Under the pieces are notes generated by a model, which searched no databases, had not been told where the DNA came from, and worked only from the letters and a program-made list of their open reading frames with translations. The translations under genes were made by a program, and so were the position numbers. From NCBI RefSeq assembly GCF_029867415.1, contig NW_026705313.1, positions 124,001-188,000 on the forward strand: DNA of 64,000 bases. The letters are read 5' to 3'. Below, piece by piece: positions 33,171 to 45,258 of the stretch (positions within the stretch are counted from its first letter, which is position 1; the number at the start of each line of letters is the position of its first letter). The DNA comes from Vicia villosa (lineage: Eukaryota; Streptophyta; Magnoliopsida; Fabales; Fabaceae).

Positions 33171-36095
33171 CAAAGATCCTGGACAGTACACTTCAAGAAT
33201 GAATGTCCTAAGCTTCAGAGGGAAAAGCCCAGAAAGAAGTTTGAAAAGAAGAAAGGCATGATGGCTACATGGGATGACTCTGATTCATCTGATCAAGAGT
33301 CAGACTCTGAAGATGAGCAAGCCAACATAGCACTCATGGCAACAGTTGATGCTGAAGAAGAATTTACATCTGATTCAGATTCTGAAGAGGTATTTTCTGA
33401 ACTCACTAGAGAGGACTTGATTTCTAGCTTATCAGAACATCTGAAAGTCAAGAGTAAACTTAGTCTCAAATACCAAAAGCTCAAAGAGATTTTTGCATCT
33501 GAAACTAAGAGATTTGAAAGAGAAAACTCTGAGCTAAAAGAAAAAGTTTTAAAATTAACTAAAGATGTTGAAACTCTGAAAACATCTTCAAGCTCAGATA
33601 CGTCTATTCCAAACACTAACAATATTCTGAAAGAATATGACTTGAGCTTCAGAAAGTTCTTATCTAGAGGTATAGGCAGAAGTCAGTTAGCCTATATGAT
33701 TTATGGTGTTAGTGGAAACAAAAGGATAAGTATAGGTTTTGAGGGAGAAATCCCATATAGACTTGAACCTGTTGATGAAATGATCATTAAATACAAACCT
33801 TTGTATGAACAGTTCAAGTATGGTCATTCTCATGATATCAAACACACATCACACTCTAAAAGTTTCCATCTCACACACACAAAGAAACATGCTATTGCAC
33901 ATTCTGGAAAATCTTATGTAAAATCTCAGTTCAATCAGAACATGAGAAGGACTAACCCCAAAGGACCTAAAAGAATATGGGTACCTAAGGATAAGATAAT
34001 TCCTGTTGCAGATCTCCTTCACAGCGCAAAAGACAAACATGTCATGGTACCCGGACTCTGGGGCTCACTTCACATGACGGGAAAAAGGTCCAGGTTCCAA
34101 AGTCTGGAAGTTAGATCTGGAGGAGAAGTAAAGTTTGGAGGGAACCAGAAGGGAAAAATCATAGGCTCAGGAACCATATGTATTGATAATTCTCCCTCTA
34201 TAAATAATGTTCTTTTAGTAGACAGATTAACTCATAACTTATTGTCCATAAGTCAATTAAGTGACAATGGTTATGATATAATCTTTAATCAAATGTCCCG
34301 TAGAGCTGTTAGTCAGAAGGATGGCTCAATCCTATTTACAGGCAAAAGAAAGAACAACATTTATAAGATTGATCTTTCAGATCTTAAGAACCAACAGGTT
34401 ACTTGCCTTCTGTCTGTTAACGAAGAGCAGTGGGTCTGGCACAGAAGATTGGGCCATGTTAGTCTGAGGAAGATTTCTCATATTAACAAACTCAATCTGG
34501 TCAGAGGACTCCCCAATCTGAAATATAAATCAGATGCTCTTTGTGAAGCATGTCAGAAAGGGAAGTTTTTAAAACTTGCGTTTAAATCTAAAAATGTTGT
34601 TTCATCTTCTAGGCCTTTAGAACTTCTACACATTGATCTGTTTGGCCCAGTCAAAACAACATTAATTAGAGGCAAGAAATATGGATTGATCATTGTAGAT
34701 GACTACAACAGATGGACATGGGTAAAGTTCTTAAAACACAAGGATGAGTCACATTCTGTGTTCTTTGACTTCTGTAATCAGATTCAATCTGAAAATAAAT
34801 GTAAAATCATAAAAGTTAGAAGTGATCATGGTGGTGAATTTGAGAACAGATTCTTTAAAATTTATTTAAAAGAAAATGGTATTGCCCATGATTTCTCTTG
34901 TCCTAGAACTCCACAATAAAATGGAGTTGTAGAACGAAAGAATATGACTCTCCAAGAAATGGCCAAAACCATGATCAATGAGACTAATATGGCTAAGCAT
35001 TTCTGGGCAGAAGCAATTAACACAACTTGTTATATTCAGAATAGAATCTCCATTAGGCCTATTCTCAATATGACTCCTTATGAATTATGGAAGAACAGAA
35101 AGCCCAATATTTCATATTTCTATCCATTTGGATGTGTCTGTTATATTCTGAATACTAAGGATCATCTGAACAAGTTTGATTCCAAAGCTCAGAAGTGTTT
35201 CCTTCTTGGATATTCTGAACTCTCTAAGGGCTACAAAGTATACAATACTGAAACTCTGATAGTTGAGGAATCAATCAATATCAGATTTGATGATAAGCTT
35301 GGCATTGAAAAGCCAAAGCAGAATGAGAATTTTGCAGATATAGACATCTCTAACCCAGATCATAAAGAGATCAGAGGAAAGGAAGTATCAGAAGATCAAG
35401 TTACGTCTTTAGAGAATCTCAGAATATCTAAAGAGCCAACACTCAGAAGATCTTCAAGAATCAACTCTGCTCATCCAGAAGATTTTATAATTGGAAAGAA
35501 AGATGATCCCATCAGAACAAGAGCATTCCTAAAGAACAATGCAGAATGTCAATTTGGTTTAGTGTCTTTGATTGAGTCAACTTCTATTGATCAAGCTCTG
35601 GAAGATGCTGACTGGATCATTGCTATGCAAGAAGAGTTAAATCAGTTTACAAGGAATGATGTTTGGGATTTGGTTCCAAGACCCAAATGATTCAATATTA
35701 TTGGAACAAAATAAGTATTCAGAAACAAGCTGAATGAGAAAGGTGAAGTTGTCAGAAACAAAGCCAGACTGGTTGCTCAGAGCTATAGTCAGCAAGAAGG
35801 TATTGACTATACTGAAACCTTTGCACCAGTGGCCAAGTTAGAATCTATTAGATTGTTAATTTCTTTTGCCACTCAGAATAACATCACTCTGTATCAGATG
35901 GATGTTAAGAGTGCCTTTTTAAATAGTTATATAGATGAAGAAGTATATGCTCACCAACCTCCTGGTTTTGAAGACACTAATTCTCCAGAACACGTTTTTA
36001 AATTAAAGAAATCATTATACGGTTTGAAGCAAGCTCCCAGAGCTTGGTATGAAAGATTAAGTTCTTTCCTTATGGATAATGGTATGAAAGATTAA
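33168..36095 (+). pseudogene. pol: SIRE-like pol remnant (protease, integrase, start of RT)
   Basis: The frame from 33168 covers the acidic gag tail, a damaged protease site (the DSG of the sister copy reads as GLWGS after a one-base loss), the GAG-pre-integrase finger (WHRRLGH to CEACQKGK), and the integrase core with LLHIDLFGP and RSDHGGEFEN. A TAA at 34917-34919 interrupts before the VERKN glutamate. It continues at 34920-35690, stops, and resumes as the first third of RT (about 35740-36090: FAPVAKLE, MDVKSAFLN, KSLYGLKQAPRAWYERL). The YVDD half and RNase H are deleted. Confidence 0.9.
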
Positions 36096-36310
36096 GACTT
36101 AGAAGTTGTTTAAGTGGAAAACCATTGTAATCAAGGTTGATTAGTGGATTAAATTCTCAGTTGAGGTAAATCACTCTGTAAGGGGTGGACCGGAGTAGTT
36201 TGGTTAACAACGAACCAAGATAAAAATAACTGTGTGATTATTTTTCATCTGTCATTTTTAGAAACAACCCTTATTCAATCCCCCCTTTCTAAGTGTTTTT
36301 CACTCCTTCA
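36096..36310 (+). repeat. Remaining 3' end of the 3' LTR
   Basis: Matches 31946-32162 with about nine differences, ending CACTCCTTCA directly before the TSD. Confidence 0.9.
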
Positions 36311-36315
36311 GTATT

Positions 36316-37270
36316 GATTGTGATTTAAGTGTTGTGTTATGATGTTAATGATGTTGTATTGATTATGAGTTATTAGTTCAACTGAGAGGAATGATTTAAC
36401 GTCTGAGTTACATTGATATTATGTTTGTGATGTGCATATCTGATTGTTGTTGTGTGGTAATCCAGAGAGGGGATTACGAGAGTTGTTAGTGCATTTTGTG
36501 AAGATCAGAGAGGGGTCTTAACACATCGATATTGATATGTATAATTCATGCAACATTTGAGTTGTGTCATGATGCATGTTTGCTAGTTCAGAGAGGGGAC
36601 AAGTGGCTTGTCCCAAGCGCGGAGAAGGGCTTCGAGCTTAGAGAGGAGGCTCATGGGTTTAGAGAGGGGACTCGGTTCTTGATAGAACCAAATTTTGAGT
36701 TGGTACCACATGCATATGCATTGAGTTGCATAGTTGAGTCGCATTGCATAAATGAGTTGTATGCAAAATTAAGATTTGTGTATGGTGTTGAGTTAGGTGT
36801 GAGAATATAGTTGTGAAGTGATGTTGTGTGATTACTTGTTGAATGTGTATATGTTTGTATTATACTTTGCATCTTATACCATTAAATTATTGAAGTGAAT
36901 TCTCATCCTTAAAATGTTGTCCACCATGGACATCTTGTAGATAATAAAGATTAAGAGTTTCTCCTGTGAGTGGAAGATAGCTCTCTAGAGTTTATTTCCA
37001 TTTAGTTTCGTTATTTTCTTTAGTGGTCATGCTCTGATTATGTAACATCGGGGCTAGGGACGTTTGATTTTAATTATTGAGATTTTTGTTATGACTTTGA
37101 GAAGTTTATTGGTTATGTTTTAATTGGAGAACAAACATGTTGATTTTGAAGAGTATTTTTATAATTATTTCCGTCGTTATTCGAATATTGGTTTAAGTGT
37201 TTTATCGAGGTAACACTTTAATTATCGTATAGTTATTTTATATAAGTTTCAGGGTTTAGGTTATTATAGT
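36316..37270. mobile_element. Right part of an older LTR-like repeat
   Basis: Resumes the sequence cut at 31069. It contains several CAGAGAGGGG motifs (about 36465, 36503, 36590, 36660) and GTAACATCGGGGCTAGGG. It resembles the R/U5 of legume gypsy LTRs. The ORF at 36532-36810 has no recognisable product. Confidence 0.4.
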
Positions 37271-39313
37271 TAGCACTCCAATGTTTAAGTTAATGAAGTC
37301 AGAGAGAAGAAACTTGTAAGTGTGTAATGGTTCATACCTTAGTGTGATACAATTTCACACTCATATATGAACGACAATTACATCCTCTTTTAGTGAACAT
37401 GTTGCTTCAAGCATGTATCTATGGATGGATTCCTTTGATTGATATGAGTGTGATGCCTAACATTAGTGTGGGGTCTCCTAATGAAGGTATACATTTTCGT
37501 CAGTTTTGAAAGGGTGAAGCTTTGATTGAGACTTTGTATCAGACCGATTTTATTAGATTGTATGTTAGTCCATATTAGTTTCCCCTAAAGTCCTTTCTAT
37601 CAGATACATGACAATATTTGGTTAGAACTATCGAGACTGGCCTCCAGAAAGTTTCATATGACATTCCAAGACCTTTTTGAGAGCTCTATGGGCAAAAGGG
37701 AAAGATAAAGGATAAGCCGAGTAGGAGTAGGTGGTATTGGGAACATGCACATCAAATGCTTACTTAGTCACTAAAATGTTTTGTTGGCTATGGAGGCGAT
37801 GCTCTTAGAATGTTAAGTGTGCTTAAAAGTCGTTATAGAACCAGTGTCAGATCTTGGTTGTTGATCGCGCTTTTTGAAGTTTCCATGATTCTTGGCAGTA
37901 TATTTTGATGTTGATGATAAAATAAAAGGAGACAACCTTGATTGTTGTCTGGAATATATTATTTGATACAGAAACAAATACAACCAATGCCAATGAGGCT
38001 CTTGTTTCTTCTCACAAGAGGTTGGGAGAGCTTGAAGAGGCTCTGCGTAAGGCTTGTAAGAATTTGGAAGCGACTCAAGAGAAGTAGCAGGAGACGAAGT
38101 ATGAAAAGATATATTTGAATAAACAGTATAGATATTTTGATGAGTCCAATTATTCCATTATCTAGTCTTCCTTTAATAATGCTTTAGGGCAGGTGGAGTT
38201 CTTTCATCCTAGGATAAATTTCTAGAGGGAGAAAATCCACATTGAGTAGAAGATATTGAGCAACAAGGAGATCCTTCTTAGGAAAACCATGACTTTTAGA
38301 ATTCTTTAAATGTCTTAGTTCTTTGTTTTTTTGTTTTTTATTTTCAAGTGGTTGTCTTGGTCCGTTTTTGTACTATATGACTAATGTTGGCTTCTTGCCC
38401 ATTTGTAATGGCACTATCAATGAATGGAATGTTTTTCTTTCTTTTTCGCATAAACCTTATTTGTTTCAACATTGATGAAAATAATTTCTTTGTCGTTATG
38501 GATGAATCATATGGTTTTTGCAAGTAATTCATTTTTTGAGAGGGCGATGATTCTTTGTTGGATGCAGTGTGATCTTTATCCCCACTATCCTTGGAATTGG
38601 TATTCTTGATACGTTGTATTTAACGTGGGTTCGTTCCTGGTCAATTTATTGGAAGTATTTGAGGAACAGATCTGACCAAGGTTTTTCTCCTCTTCCCTGT
38701 CCTCAAGTGAAAACTTGGTTTAAGGTCGATGCGAGAAGAGGGCTTCGCCTCATGCACTATGGAGTGGCTAGCTACCAAGGAGAGGGGGGAGTGAGCCCAG
38801 ATCACCACCTTAATGTTTAAGGTTTTAATGTCATTGTTTATGTAACTTTCTCGCACATAGGTATTGATGGCTTTAGTCACACATTACATTTTCTTTTGAG
38901 TGTTATAGTGTTTTTGACAGCGCACTCCTTCGTGATTTTTAACTTTGTGTAGATTTAAGACTTAACATGTCATCCACATAATGATTTTGCAAGGATTCTT
39001 AGCAAAAATCTTGCTTATTATCATGGTAATAAAATTTTACATTGTATGGATTTCATAATATGCCGAAAAACACGTAATGAAAATGACATCTTTGTGAAAT
39101 TTTTTTCAGTTGGGCATCTCTTCTTGACAATGAAGGGGCTCCTCGTGAAGAGTTTTCATGGTCAAAGTCTTCTGCTGGGACCGGATCGTGTCCATTTCGA
39201 GTTGAGTTTCATTTATCCAATGCTTACTTGCTTATCATAAGCTTTTCATCATATGAGAAAACCCAAAGGGAGGTCTTTTGGGTTAAAATTGGGCATTATG
39301 TTTTGCGTTAGTC
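37271..39313 (+). other. Old decayed repeat with a coiled-coil coding remnant
   Basis: At about 37985-38260 a + strand frame with three stops reads NANEALVSSHKRLGELEEAL, then a KACKNLEATQEK coil and an ALGQVEFFHP segment. It resembles coiled-coil tails of plant retroelement ORFs. No other coding block is recognised. ORFs at 38569-38820 and 39046-39240 are unsupported. Confidence 0.4.
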
Positions 39314-39318
39314 GATAC

Positions 39319-40524
39319 TGAAGGATAGAAAAACACTTAGAAAGGGGGGGTTTGAATAAGTGTAGCTTTAAAAACTTGACAGATAAAAATAAATTGCACA
39401 GTTATTTTTATCCTGGTTCGTTGTTAACTAAACTACTCCAGTCCACCCCCGCAGAGATGATTTACCTCAACTGAGGATTTAATCCACTAATCGCACGGAT
39501 TACAATGGTTCTCCACTTAGTCAGCAACTAAGTCTTCCAGAGTCTTCTGATCACACACTGATCACTCCAGGAACAACTGCTTAGATACCCTCTAAGACTT
39601 TCTAGAGTATTCTGATCCACACGATCACTCTAGTTACAACCTGCTTAGATAACCTCTAAGACTTCCTAGAGTATTCTGATCCACACGATCACTCTAGTTC
39701 CTTACAACTTAATGTAATCAATTCTAAGAGTATTACAATTGCTTCTTAAAAGCTATAATCACAAACTGTGATATTTCTCTTAACGTTTAAGCTTAATCTC
39801 ACTAATATATTACAACAGCAATGTAGTGAGCTTTGATGAAGATGAAGATTCTGAGTTTTGAGTAGAACAGAGTTTCAGCAAGTTAATAGGAGTTGTTTTT
39901 GTTCAGAATCGTTAACCTTGCTTCTCATCAGAACTTCATATTTATAGGCGTTGGAGAAGATGACCGTTGAGTGCATTTAATGCTTTGCGTGTTCCGTACA
40001 GCATCGCATTTAATGTTATACGCTTTTGTCAACTACCTCGAGCCTTGTTCACGCTGTGTCTACTGACGTTGCCTTTAGTAGCTTTTAACGTTCCTTTTGT
40101 CAGTCAGCGTAGCTTGCCACTTGTACTTCCTTCTGATCTGATGTTTGTGAATACAACGTTTGAATATCATCAGAGTCAAACAGCTTGGTGCAAAGCATCT
40201 TCTGATCTTCTGACCTTGAAGTGCTTCTGAGCTTGATACCATCAGAACTTCAGTGCTTCTGATCTCATGTTCTTCTGATGCTTCCATAGACCCATGTTCT
40301 GATTCTGCTTCGACCATCTTCTGATGTCTTGCCAGACCATGTTCTGATGTTGCATGCTGAACCCTTGAGACAAAGCTTCTGAGCGCTGAATTATGCATAC
40401 TCTTTATATATTTCCTGAAAAGGAAATTGCATTGGATTAGAGTACCATATTATCTTAAGCAGAATTCATATTATTGTTATCATCAAAACTAAGATAATTG
40501 ATCAGAACAAATCTTGTTCTAACA
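39319..40524 (-). repeat. 3' LTR of the SIRE-like unit
   Basis: 1206 bp. - strand start TGTTAGAACAAG at 40524, end CTATCCTTCA at 39319. Near-identical to 47143-48350. ORFs inside it (39967, 40075) recur in the other LTR and are not genes. Confidence 0.93.
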
Positions 40525-40690
40525 ATCTCCCCCTTTTTGATGATGACAAAAACATATATAAATGATATGAATTTGCGATCAGAAAGAGCAGACGGCAAAA
40601 GACAAATTACACAGCTATAGCATAAGCATATGAATATGTCTCCCCCTGAGATTAACAATCTCCCCCTGAGATAAATAATCTCCCCCTGAA
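40525..40690 (-). other. Polypurine tract and three upstream PPT-like copies
   Basis: On the - strand AAAAAGGGGGAGAT abuts the LTR at 40525. Three more copies of CAGGGGGAGA lie near 40639, 40659 and 40679, about 20 bp apart. Confidence 0.75.
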
Positions 40691-41802
40691 ATAAATACTC
40701 GAAGAACTTTAATAAAAGACTTCCCTGATTATTTCGGTAGAGACGATCACATAAGCTTCTGTCTTCAGAGAATTCATAGCTTCTGACTTCTGCTTCCATT
40801 GGACAGCTTCAGAACTAGAATTTCTTTAGATCCCTAGAACACTCACAGCTTCTGATTCCTGCTTCCATCTAGGACAGCTTCAGAACTTGAATTTCTTTGA
40901 TCTTCAGAACATTCACAGCTTCTGATTTCTGCTTCCATTTAGGACAGCTTCAGAACTTGAATTTCTTTGATCTTCAGAACATTCACAGCTTCTGATTTCT
41001 GCTTCCATTTAGGACAGCTTCAGAACTTGAGTTTTCTGGATCTTTAGAATATTCACAGCTTCTGATTTCTGCTTCCCTCGGATAGCTTCAGAGCCTTGAA
41101 TTTCTACCAACATCACTTCATGCTAGATTTGTATCAGAACATTGTTGAATGTACCAGAGCATCATCAGAGCATCTCTACATCCTGAAATGTTACAGAACA
41201 AAAACTAAACGACAAAAGTCACCATGAACGAGTCAGAACATAAAATGTATATTAGAACACATGATATGTATCAGAGCCATATAGGCTAAAATAATGTATC
41301 AGAGCAAATAGAATTTTGTCAGAGCAAATAGACAAATATGGATCAAATTCTATTATCAGTGCTTCTGATTTATTCTTCTTTCTTGCTTCTGATTTCTGAA
41401 GCTTGACAGCACTTAGCTTGCTTCAGTTTCCATGAGCTTATTCTTTTTACAGAATAACACTTCTTATGGTTTTGCTTCTTGTGTTTGCTTTGAAGATTCT
41501 CTTCACTTCTTTATACCTGCAAAACACTTAAACCATATAGAACTTGCAGTTCTTGTTAGTAAATGTGTGGGAGCTTTACCCAGCAACTGATAGATTAATC
41601 AAATCATTTATCATTTATCTTCTCCCCCTTTTTGTCATAACATCAAAAAGAATATTTCAAAAGATTCAGATGAATAAAACGACAACCAAAATCAATGAAA
41701 TGTAAAACAAGGAAACTTTTCATTTATAATAAAAAAAGATTACAAGAGAGGAATGCAGGAAAACAGATGCAACAAGGAAAGAAAACTACAAAGACCAAAG
41801 GA
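40690..41802 (-). other. 3' UTR of the SIRE-like unit with 70-bp repeats
   Basis: From about 40756 to 41100 a 70-bp unit (ATTCACAGCTTCTGATTTCT and then TTCCATTTAGGACAGCTTCA) repeats about 4.5 times, with exact 70-bp steps at 40911, 40981 and 41051. The remainder to 41802 is TCAGA/CAGAA-rich without an ORF. Confidence 0.85.
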
Positions 41803-43032
41803 CTAAGATCCTAGCCTACGCAAAATCCGCGCCAGAACATCATGAATCCCGTCAGTGCTTGTAGCTTGCCTTGCCATGAAGGAGCGAAACTCAGCATTGG
41901 CTACTTCTTGCGCGTCCAAACGAGAAGCCAGCATAGCTTGATTCTGATGAAGGGCTTCCAAGGTCTCCATCAGAGCTGAGGTTTCACCAGAAGAGGAGGT
42001 ACCAGTATTTCTGCCAAAAGGGACAGCAATCTCAGCAGGGTGATCTTTTGGAATATCTTCAGCTTGTGCATATTCCATTTCCTCATCTGAGTCTGACTCA
42101 GAAGTAGCCTTAGCATATTCTGGTTCAGGCAGCTCAGAAGTTCCAACTTCCAACGCTTGAAGAATAGCTGCTAGGTTTGTTGGAGGAGTAGGACCAGCAA
42201 CTTCAGCAGGATAAACCACTACTGGAAAGACAATGTGAGGTGCTTTTTCAGAAGGGTTCATTCTGAACCAGTTAAACAGCCACTGAAAATCTCCAGTCAG
42301 CACAGGAAACCATGGTCTCCACACCACGATGTCTCTGCAGAGATTTTCTTCTTCCAACTCATCTGCTGGTATCTTCTCCTCAAGAACACTTCTGTTCCTG
42401 ATGAGATGGTGATAGCTGCTTTCACCAACTTCCAACCGAAGACCACGGACACCAGGAGCTTCAGACATAATCCTTCTCTGAGTGTCTGTAGCCTTAGCCA
42501 GAAAATCCTGACGAAAGGTATCCCAAAGGTTGCTTGTAGCATACTCATCCAGATGGTTAAGGTGAGCAGCACCCAGAATCTCCAACCAGCCATTTACATC
42601 AGAATGTAAAAGCTCCAGAAATGATTGAGTGGTAGGGGTTGGAGGGTTGACAGTGAACCTGGAGTCGGGAAAAACAACACTATAGGGGTTAGGTGTTCTG
42701 GTGGGAAAAGGGTGTGAGAGAGATGAAGAAATATCTGATGGATGGGTTGAAGGAGAGGAGATATCAGAGGGTGAAGAAGGTGGTTCCGAGAGGATGAATG
42801 AGGAGGAAGAGGTGGTGGAGGTCTGTGAAGAGGGAGGTGATTGAGGGGTACCGTCAAGGGGTTGATACACACGTTTAGAGTAATTTCCAGACATCATAGC
42901 TTCAAACGGGTTCACTTTGAGAGGGTCATAGGTGATCCTTACTCTTTTTGGTTTGGTTTCTGGTTCAGCAGTTGCCTTTCTCTTTTGTTTCCGATCATTA
43001 TCTTGATTCCCAGAGCTTGACGATGGATTCAT
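41803..43032 (-). CDS. ORF2 in the env position of the SIRE-like unit (409 aa, intact)
   Basis: Starts MNPSSSSGNQD and is uninterrupted. Order: a basic segment with KRKATAE and PKRVRITYD, a Ser/Pro/Thr-rich stretch (about 60-125), a globular part with many Trp and Leu (FLELLHSDVNGWLEI to FNWFRMNPSE, about 135-265), an acidic linker (DSDEEME), and a C-terminal helix predicted to coil (about 345-409). SIRE/Maximus elements carry an extra ORF after pol that has been called env-like. I see no signal peptide or membrane anchor, so an envelope role is not supported here. Its integrity in an element without RT is notable. Confidence 0.72.
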   Translation of the reverse strand: MNPSSSSGNQDNDRKQKRKATAEPETKPKRVRITYDPLKVNPFEAMMSGNYSKRVYQPLDGTPQSPPSSQTSTTSSSSFILSEPPSSPSDISSPSTHPSDISSSLSHPFPTRTPNPYSVVFPDSRFTVNPPTPTTQSFLELLHSDVNGWLEILGAAHLNHLDEYATSNLWDTFRQDFLAKATDTQRRIMSEAPGVRGLRLEVGESSYHHLIRNRSVLEEKIPADELEEENLCRDIVVWRPWFPVLTGDFQWLFNWFRMNPSEKAPHIVFPVVVYPAEVAGPTPPTNLAAILQALEVGTSELPEPEYAKATSESDSDEEMEYAQAEDIPKDHPAEIAVPFGRNTGTSSSGETSALMETLEALHQNQAMLASRLDAQEVANAEFRSFMARQATSTDGIHDVLARILRRLGS

Positions 43033-43479
43033 GATGAAGTTGCAGATATTGGAAACTGCTAGGGTTTATGATATGAATGCAAAGAGAGAGAACGAAAAAG
43101 AAACTGAATGCAAAGTGAGAGAAATATAAGAGGGAAAAGAAACGTTTGAAGAATATAAAAAGAAAAACTGAAAGAGAGTAAATGATGAAAAGCATTTAAT
43201 GTTACGTGACGTGAGGAGAGATAATAATGACAAAAGACGTGATTTTGCACAGTTACCTAGGTAGACATCCCCTCAACTGCACGCACGCTTGTCCAGGAAT
43301 AGTGAACACGTGTTTACCATCTGGATAGCCAGTTACAGCTGTTTTGCTTTAAAAGAGATTCTGAACCAACTTAGACAATGAAACGTTAGTAATAACTGAA
43401 TCACAATTTCTAATTGATTTCAATCAGAACTTCTTAAAAAAAAATTTCATTTCAGAAGATACCCATACATAAGAACTTC
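43033..43479 (-). other. Spacer between ORF2 and the pol deletion point
   Basis: About 450 bp, A/G-rich on the + strand. The ORFs at 42998-43250 are K/F/S low complexity. The RT and RNase H should lie between 43480 and here. The break follows AGAAACAAG of the RT start on the - strand. Confidence 0.6.
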
Positions 43480-45258
43480 TCATCTTCTCATTTTGGGCTT
43501 GTTTCTGAAGACCCATTTTGTACCTATTATATTGAATCCATCTGGTCTAGGAACAAGATCCCAAACATCATTCCTTGTAAACTGATTCAGTTCTTCTTGC
43601 ATAGCAATTATCCAGTCTGGATCTTCTAGAGCATGATCAACAGAAGTTGGCTCGATCAAAGATACAAGACCTAATTGACAGTCTGCATTGTTCTTAAGGA
43701 ATGCTCTTGTTCTGATTGGATCATCCTTCTTTCCAAGAATGACATCTTCTGAATGACCAGAGATGAGTCTGGATGATCTTCTGACAGATGGTTCTTCAGA
43801 AATGCTTAGATTCTCCAGAGAAGCTGATACTTGATCTTCAGATTCTTTGCTTCTGAGAAGCTCTGCTTCTGATGCGTTGCTTCTTGGCTCAACAACTTCT
43901 GATATATCAATATCACAATCTGCAAAATTATCAAACTGCTTTGGTTTTTCAGAACCAAGCTTATCATCAAACCTGATATTGATTGATTCTTCCACAATCA
44001 ATGTTTCAGTATTGTATACTCTGTAGCCTTTTGAGCGTTCAGAATATCCAAGAAGGAAACATTTTTGTGCTTTGGAATCAAACTTACCAAGATGATCTTT
44101 AGTGTTCAGAATAAAGCATACACATCCAAAAGGATGGAAATATGAAATGTTGGGCTTTTTATTCTTCCACAATTCATAAGGAGTCTTATTTAGAATAGGT
44201 CTGATAGAGATTCTATTCTGAATATAGCATGCAGTGTTTATTGCTTCTGCCCAGAAATGCTTAGCCATATTGGTTTCATTGATCATGGTTCTGGCCATTT
44301 CTTGCAGAGTCCTATTCTTTCGTTCTACAACTCCATTTTGCTGTGGAGTTCTAGGACAAGAGAAATCATGGGCAATACCATTTTCTTTGAAGAATTCTTC
44401 AAAGGATCTGTTCTCAAATTCACCACCATGATCACTTCTGACCTTTATGATTTTACACTCTTTTTCAGATTGAATCTGAATGCAGAAATCAAAGAACACT
44501 GAATGAGACTCATCCTTGTGTTTCAAGAATTTTACCCACGTCCAGCGGCTATAATCATCTACGATGACTAATCCATATTTCTTCCCTCTGACAGATGCTG
44601 TTTTGACTGGGCCAAACAGATCAATGTGCAAGAGTTCTAATGGCCTTGAGGTAGAAACAACATTCTTGGACTTGAATGCAGGTTTGGAGAACTTGCCCTT
44701 CTGACATGCTTCACAAAGAGCATCTGATTTGAATTTCAGATTAGGGAGTCCTCTGACAAGATCCAGTTTGTTAATCTGAGAAATCTTTCTCAAACTAGCA
44801 TGACCTAATCTTCTGTGCCAGACCCACTGCTCTTCAGAAACAGACATAAGACAAGTCACCTTCTGACTCATAAGATCTTGCAGATCTGTCTTATAAATGT
44901 TGTTCTTCCTCTTGCCTGTAAATAGGATTGAGCCATCCTTCTGATTTACAGCCTTGCAAGACTTTTGATTAAAGATTATATCATAACCATTGTCACTCAA
45001 TTGACTGATAGATAAGAGGTTATGTGTTAATCCTTCTACAAGAAGTATATTAGAAATGGAAGGAGAGTTACCAGACTTTATAGTTCCAGAGCCAATTATC
45101 TTGCCCTTCTGATCTCCTCCAAACTTGACTTCTCCTCCAGACTTAAGCACCAGGTCTTGGAACATAGACCTTCTTCCTGTCATGTGTCGTGAGCATCCAG
45201 AGTCCAGGTACCACGACATGTTGTGCTTTGTCCTTTTTGCAACCAAGGATATCTGCAA
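43480..45258 (-). pseudogene. pol: SIRE-like protease and integrase, truncated at the start of RT
   Basis: 592 codons without a stop. The protease site is DSG at residues 19-21 (WYLDSGCSRHM). The pre-integrase finger runs WHRRLGH to CEACQKGK. The integrase core has D (HIDLFGP), D (RSDHGGEFEN) and E (VVERKN). A chromatin-type LGYSERSKGYRVYN segment and an RSSRL motif follow. The frame ends 12 codons into RT (GTKWVFRNK) in unrelated residues, so RT and RNase H are deleted. The frame is +1 relative to gag, with which it overlaps by about 116 nt. Integrase and protease look intact, so the copy could move only with RT supplied by another element. Confidence 0.9.

Larger units (their letters stand above)
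31075..36310 (+). mobile_element. SIRE/Maximus-like Ty1/copia element with internal deletion
   Basis: Full 5' LTR, PBS, gag, protease/integrase, the start of RT, and then a jump to the last 215 bp of the 3' LTR. The flanking GTATT at 31070-31074 and 36311-36315 is a perfect 5-bp TSD, so both ends are original and the missing RT, RNase H and most of the 3' LTR were deleted after insertion. About nine differences separate the shared 215 bp of the two LTRs, so it is much older than the related unit at 39319-48350. Confidence 0.92.

Noticed and set aside
36532..36810. 92-codon + strand ORF
   Set aside because: It lies within an LTR-like remnant with repeated CAGAGAGGGG motifs and has no family resemblance.
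39967..40799. Three ORFs (also at 47793-48625)
   Set aside because: They are exact repeats of each other inside or beside copia LTRs. They are shared because the LTRs are shared, not because they code.
41803..43032. True envelope protein
   Set aside because: The ORF occupies the env position but has no visible signal peptide, furin-like site or membrane anchor, so only the position is claimed.
43059..43250. F/S/H-rich ORFs between ORF2 and pol
   Set aside because: Low-complexity translations of an A/G-rich spacer. No start context or family.
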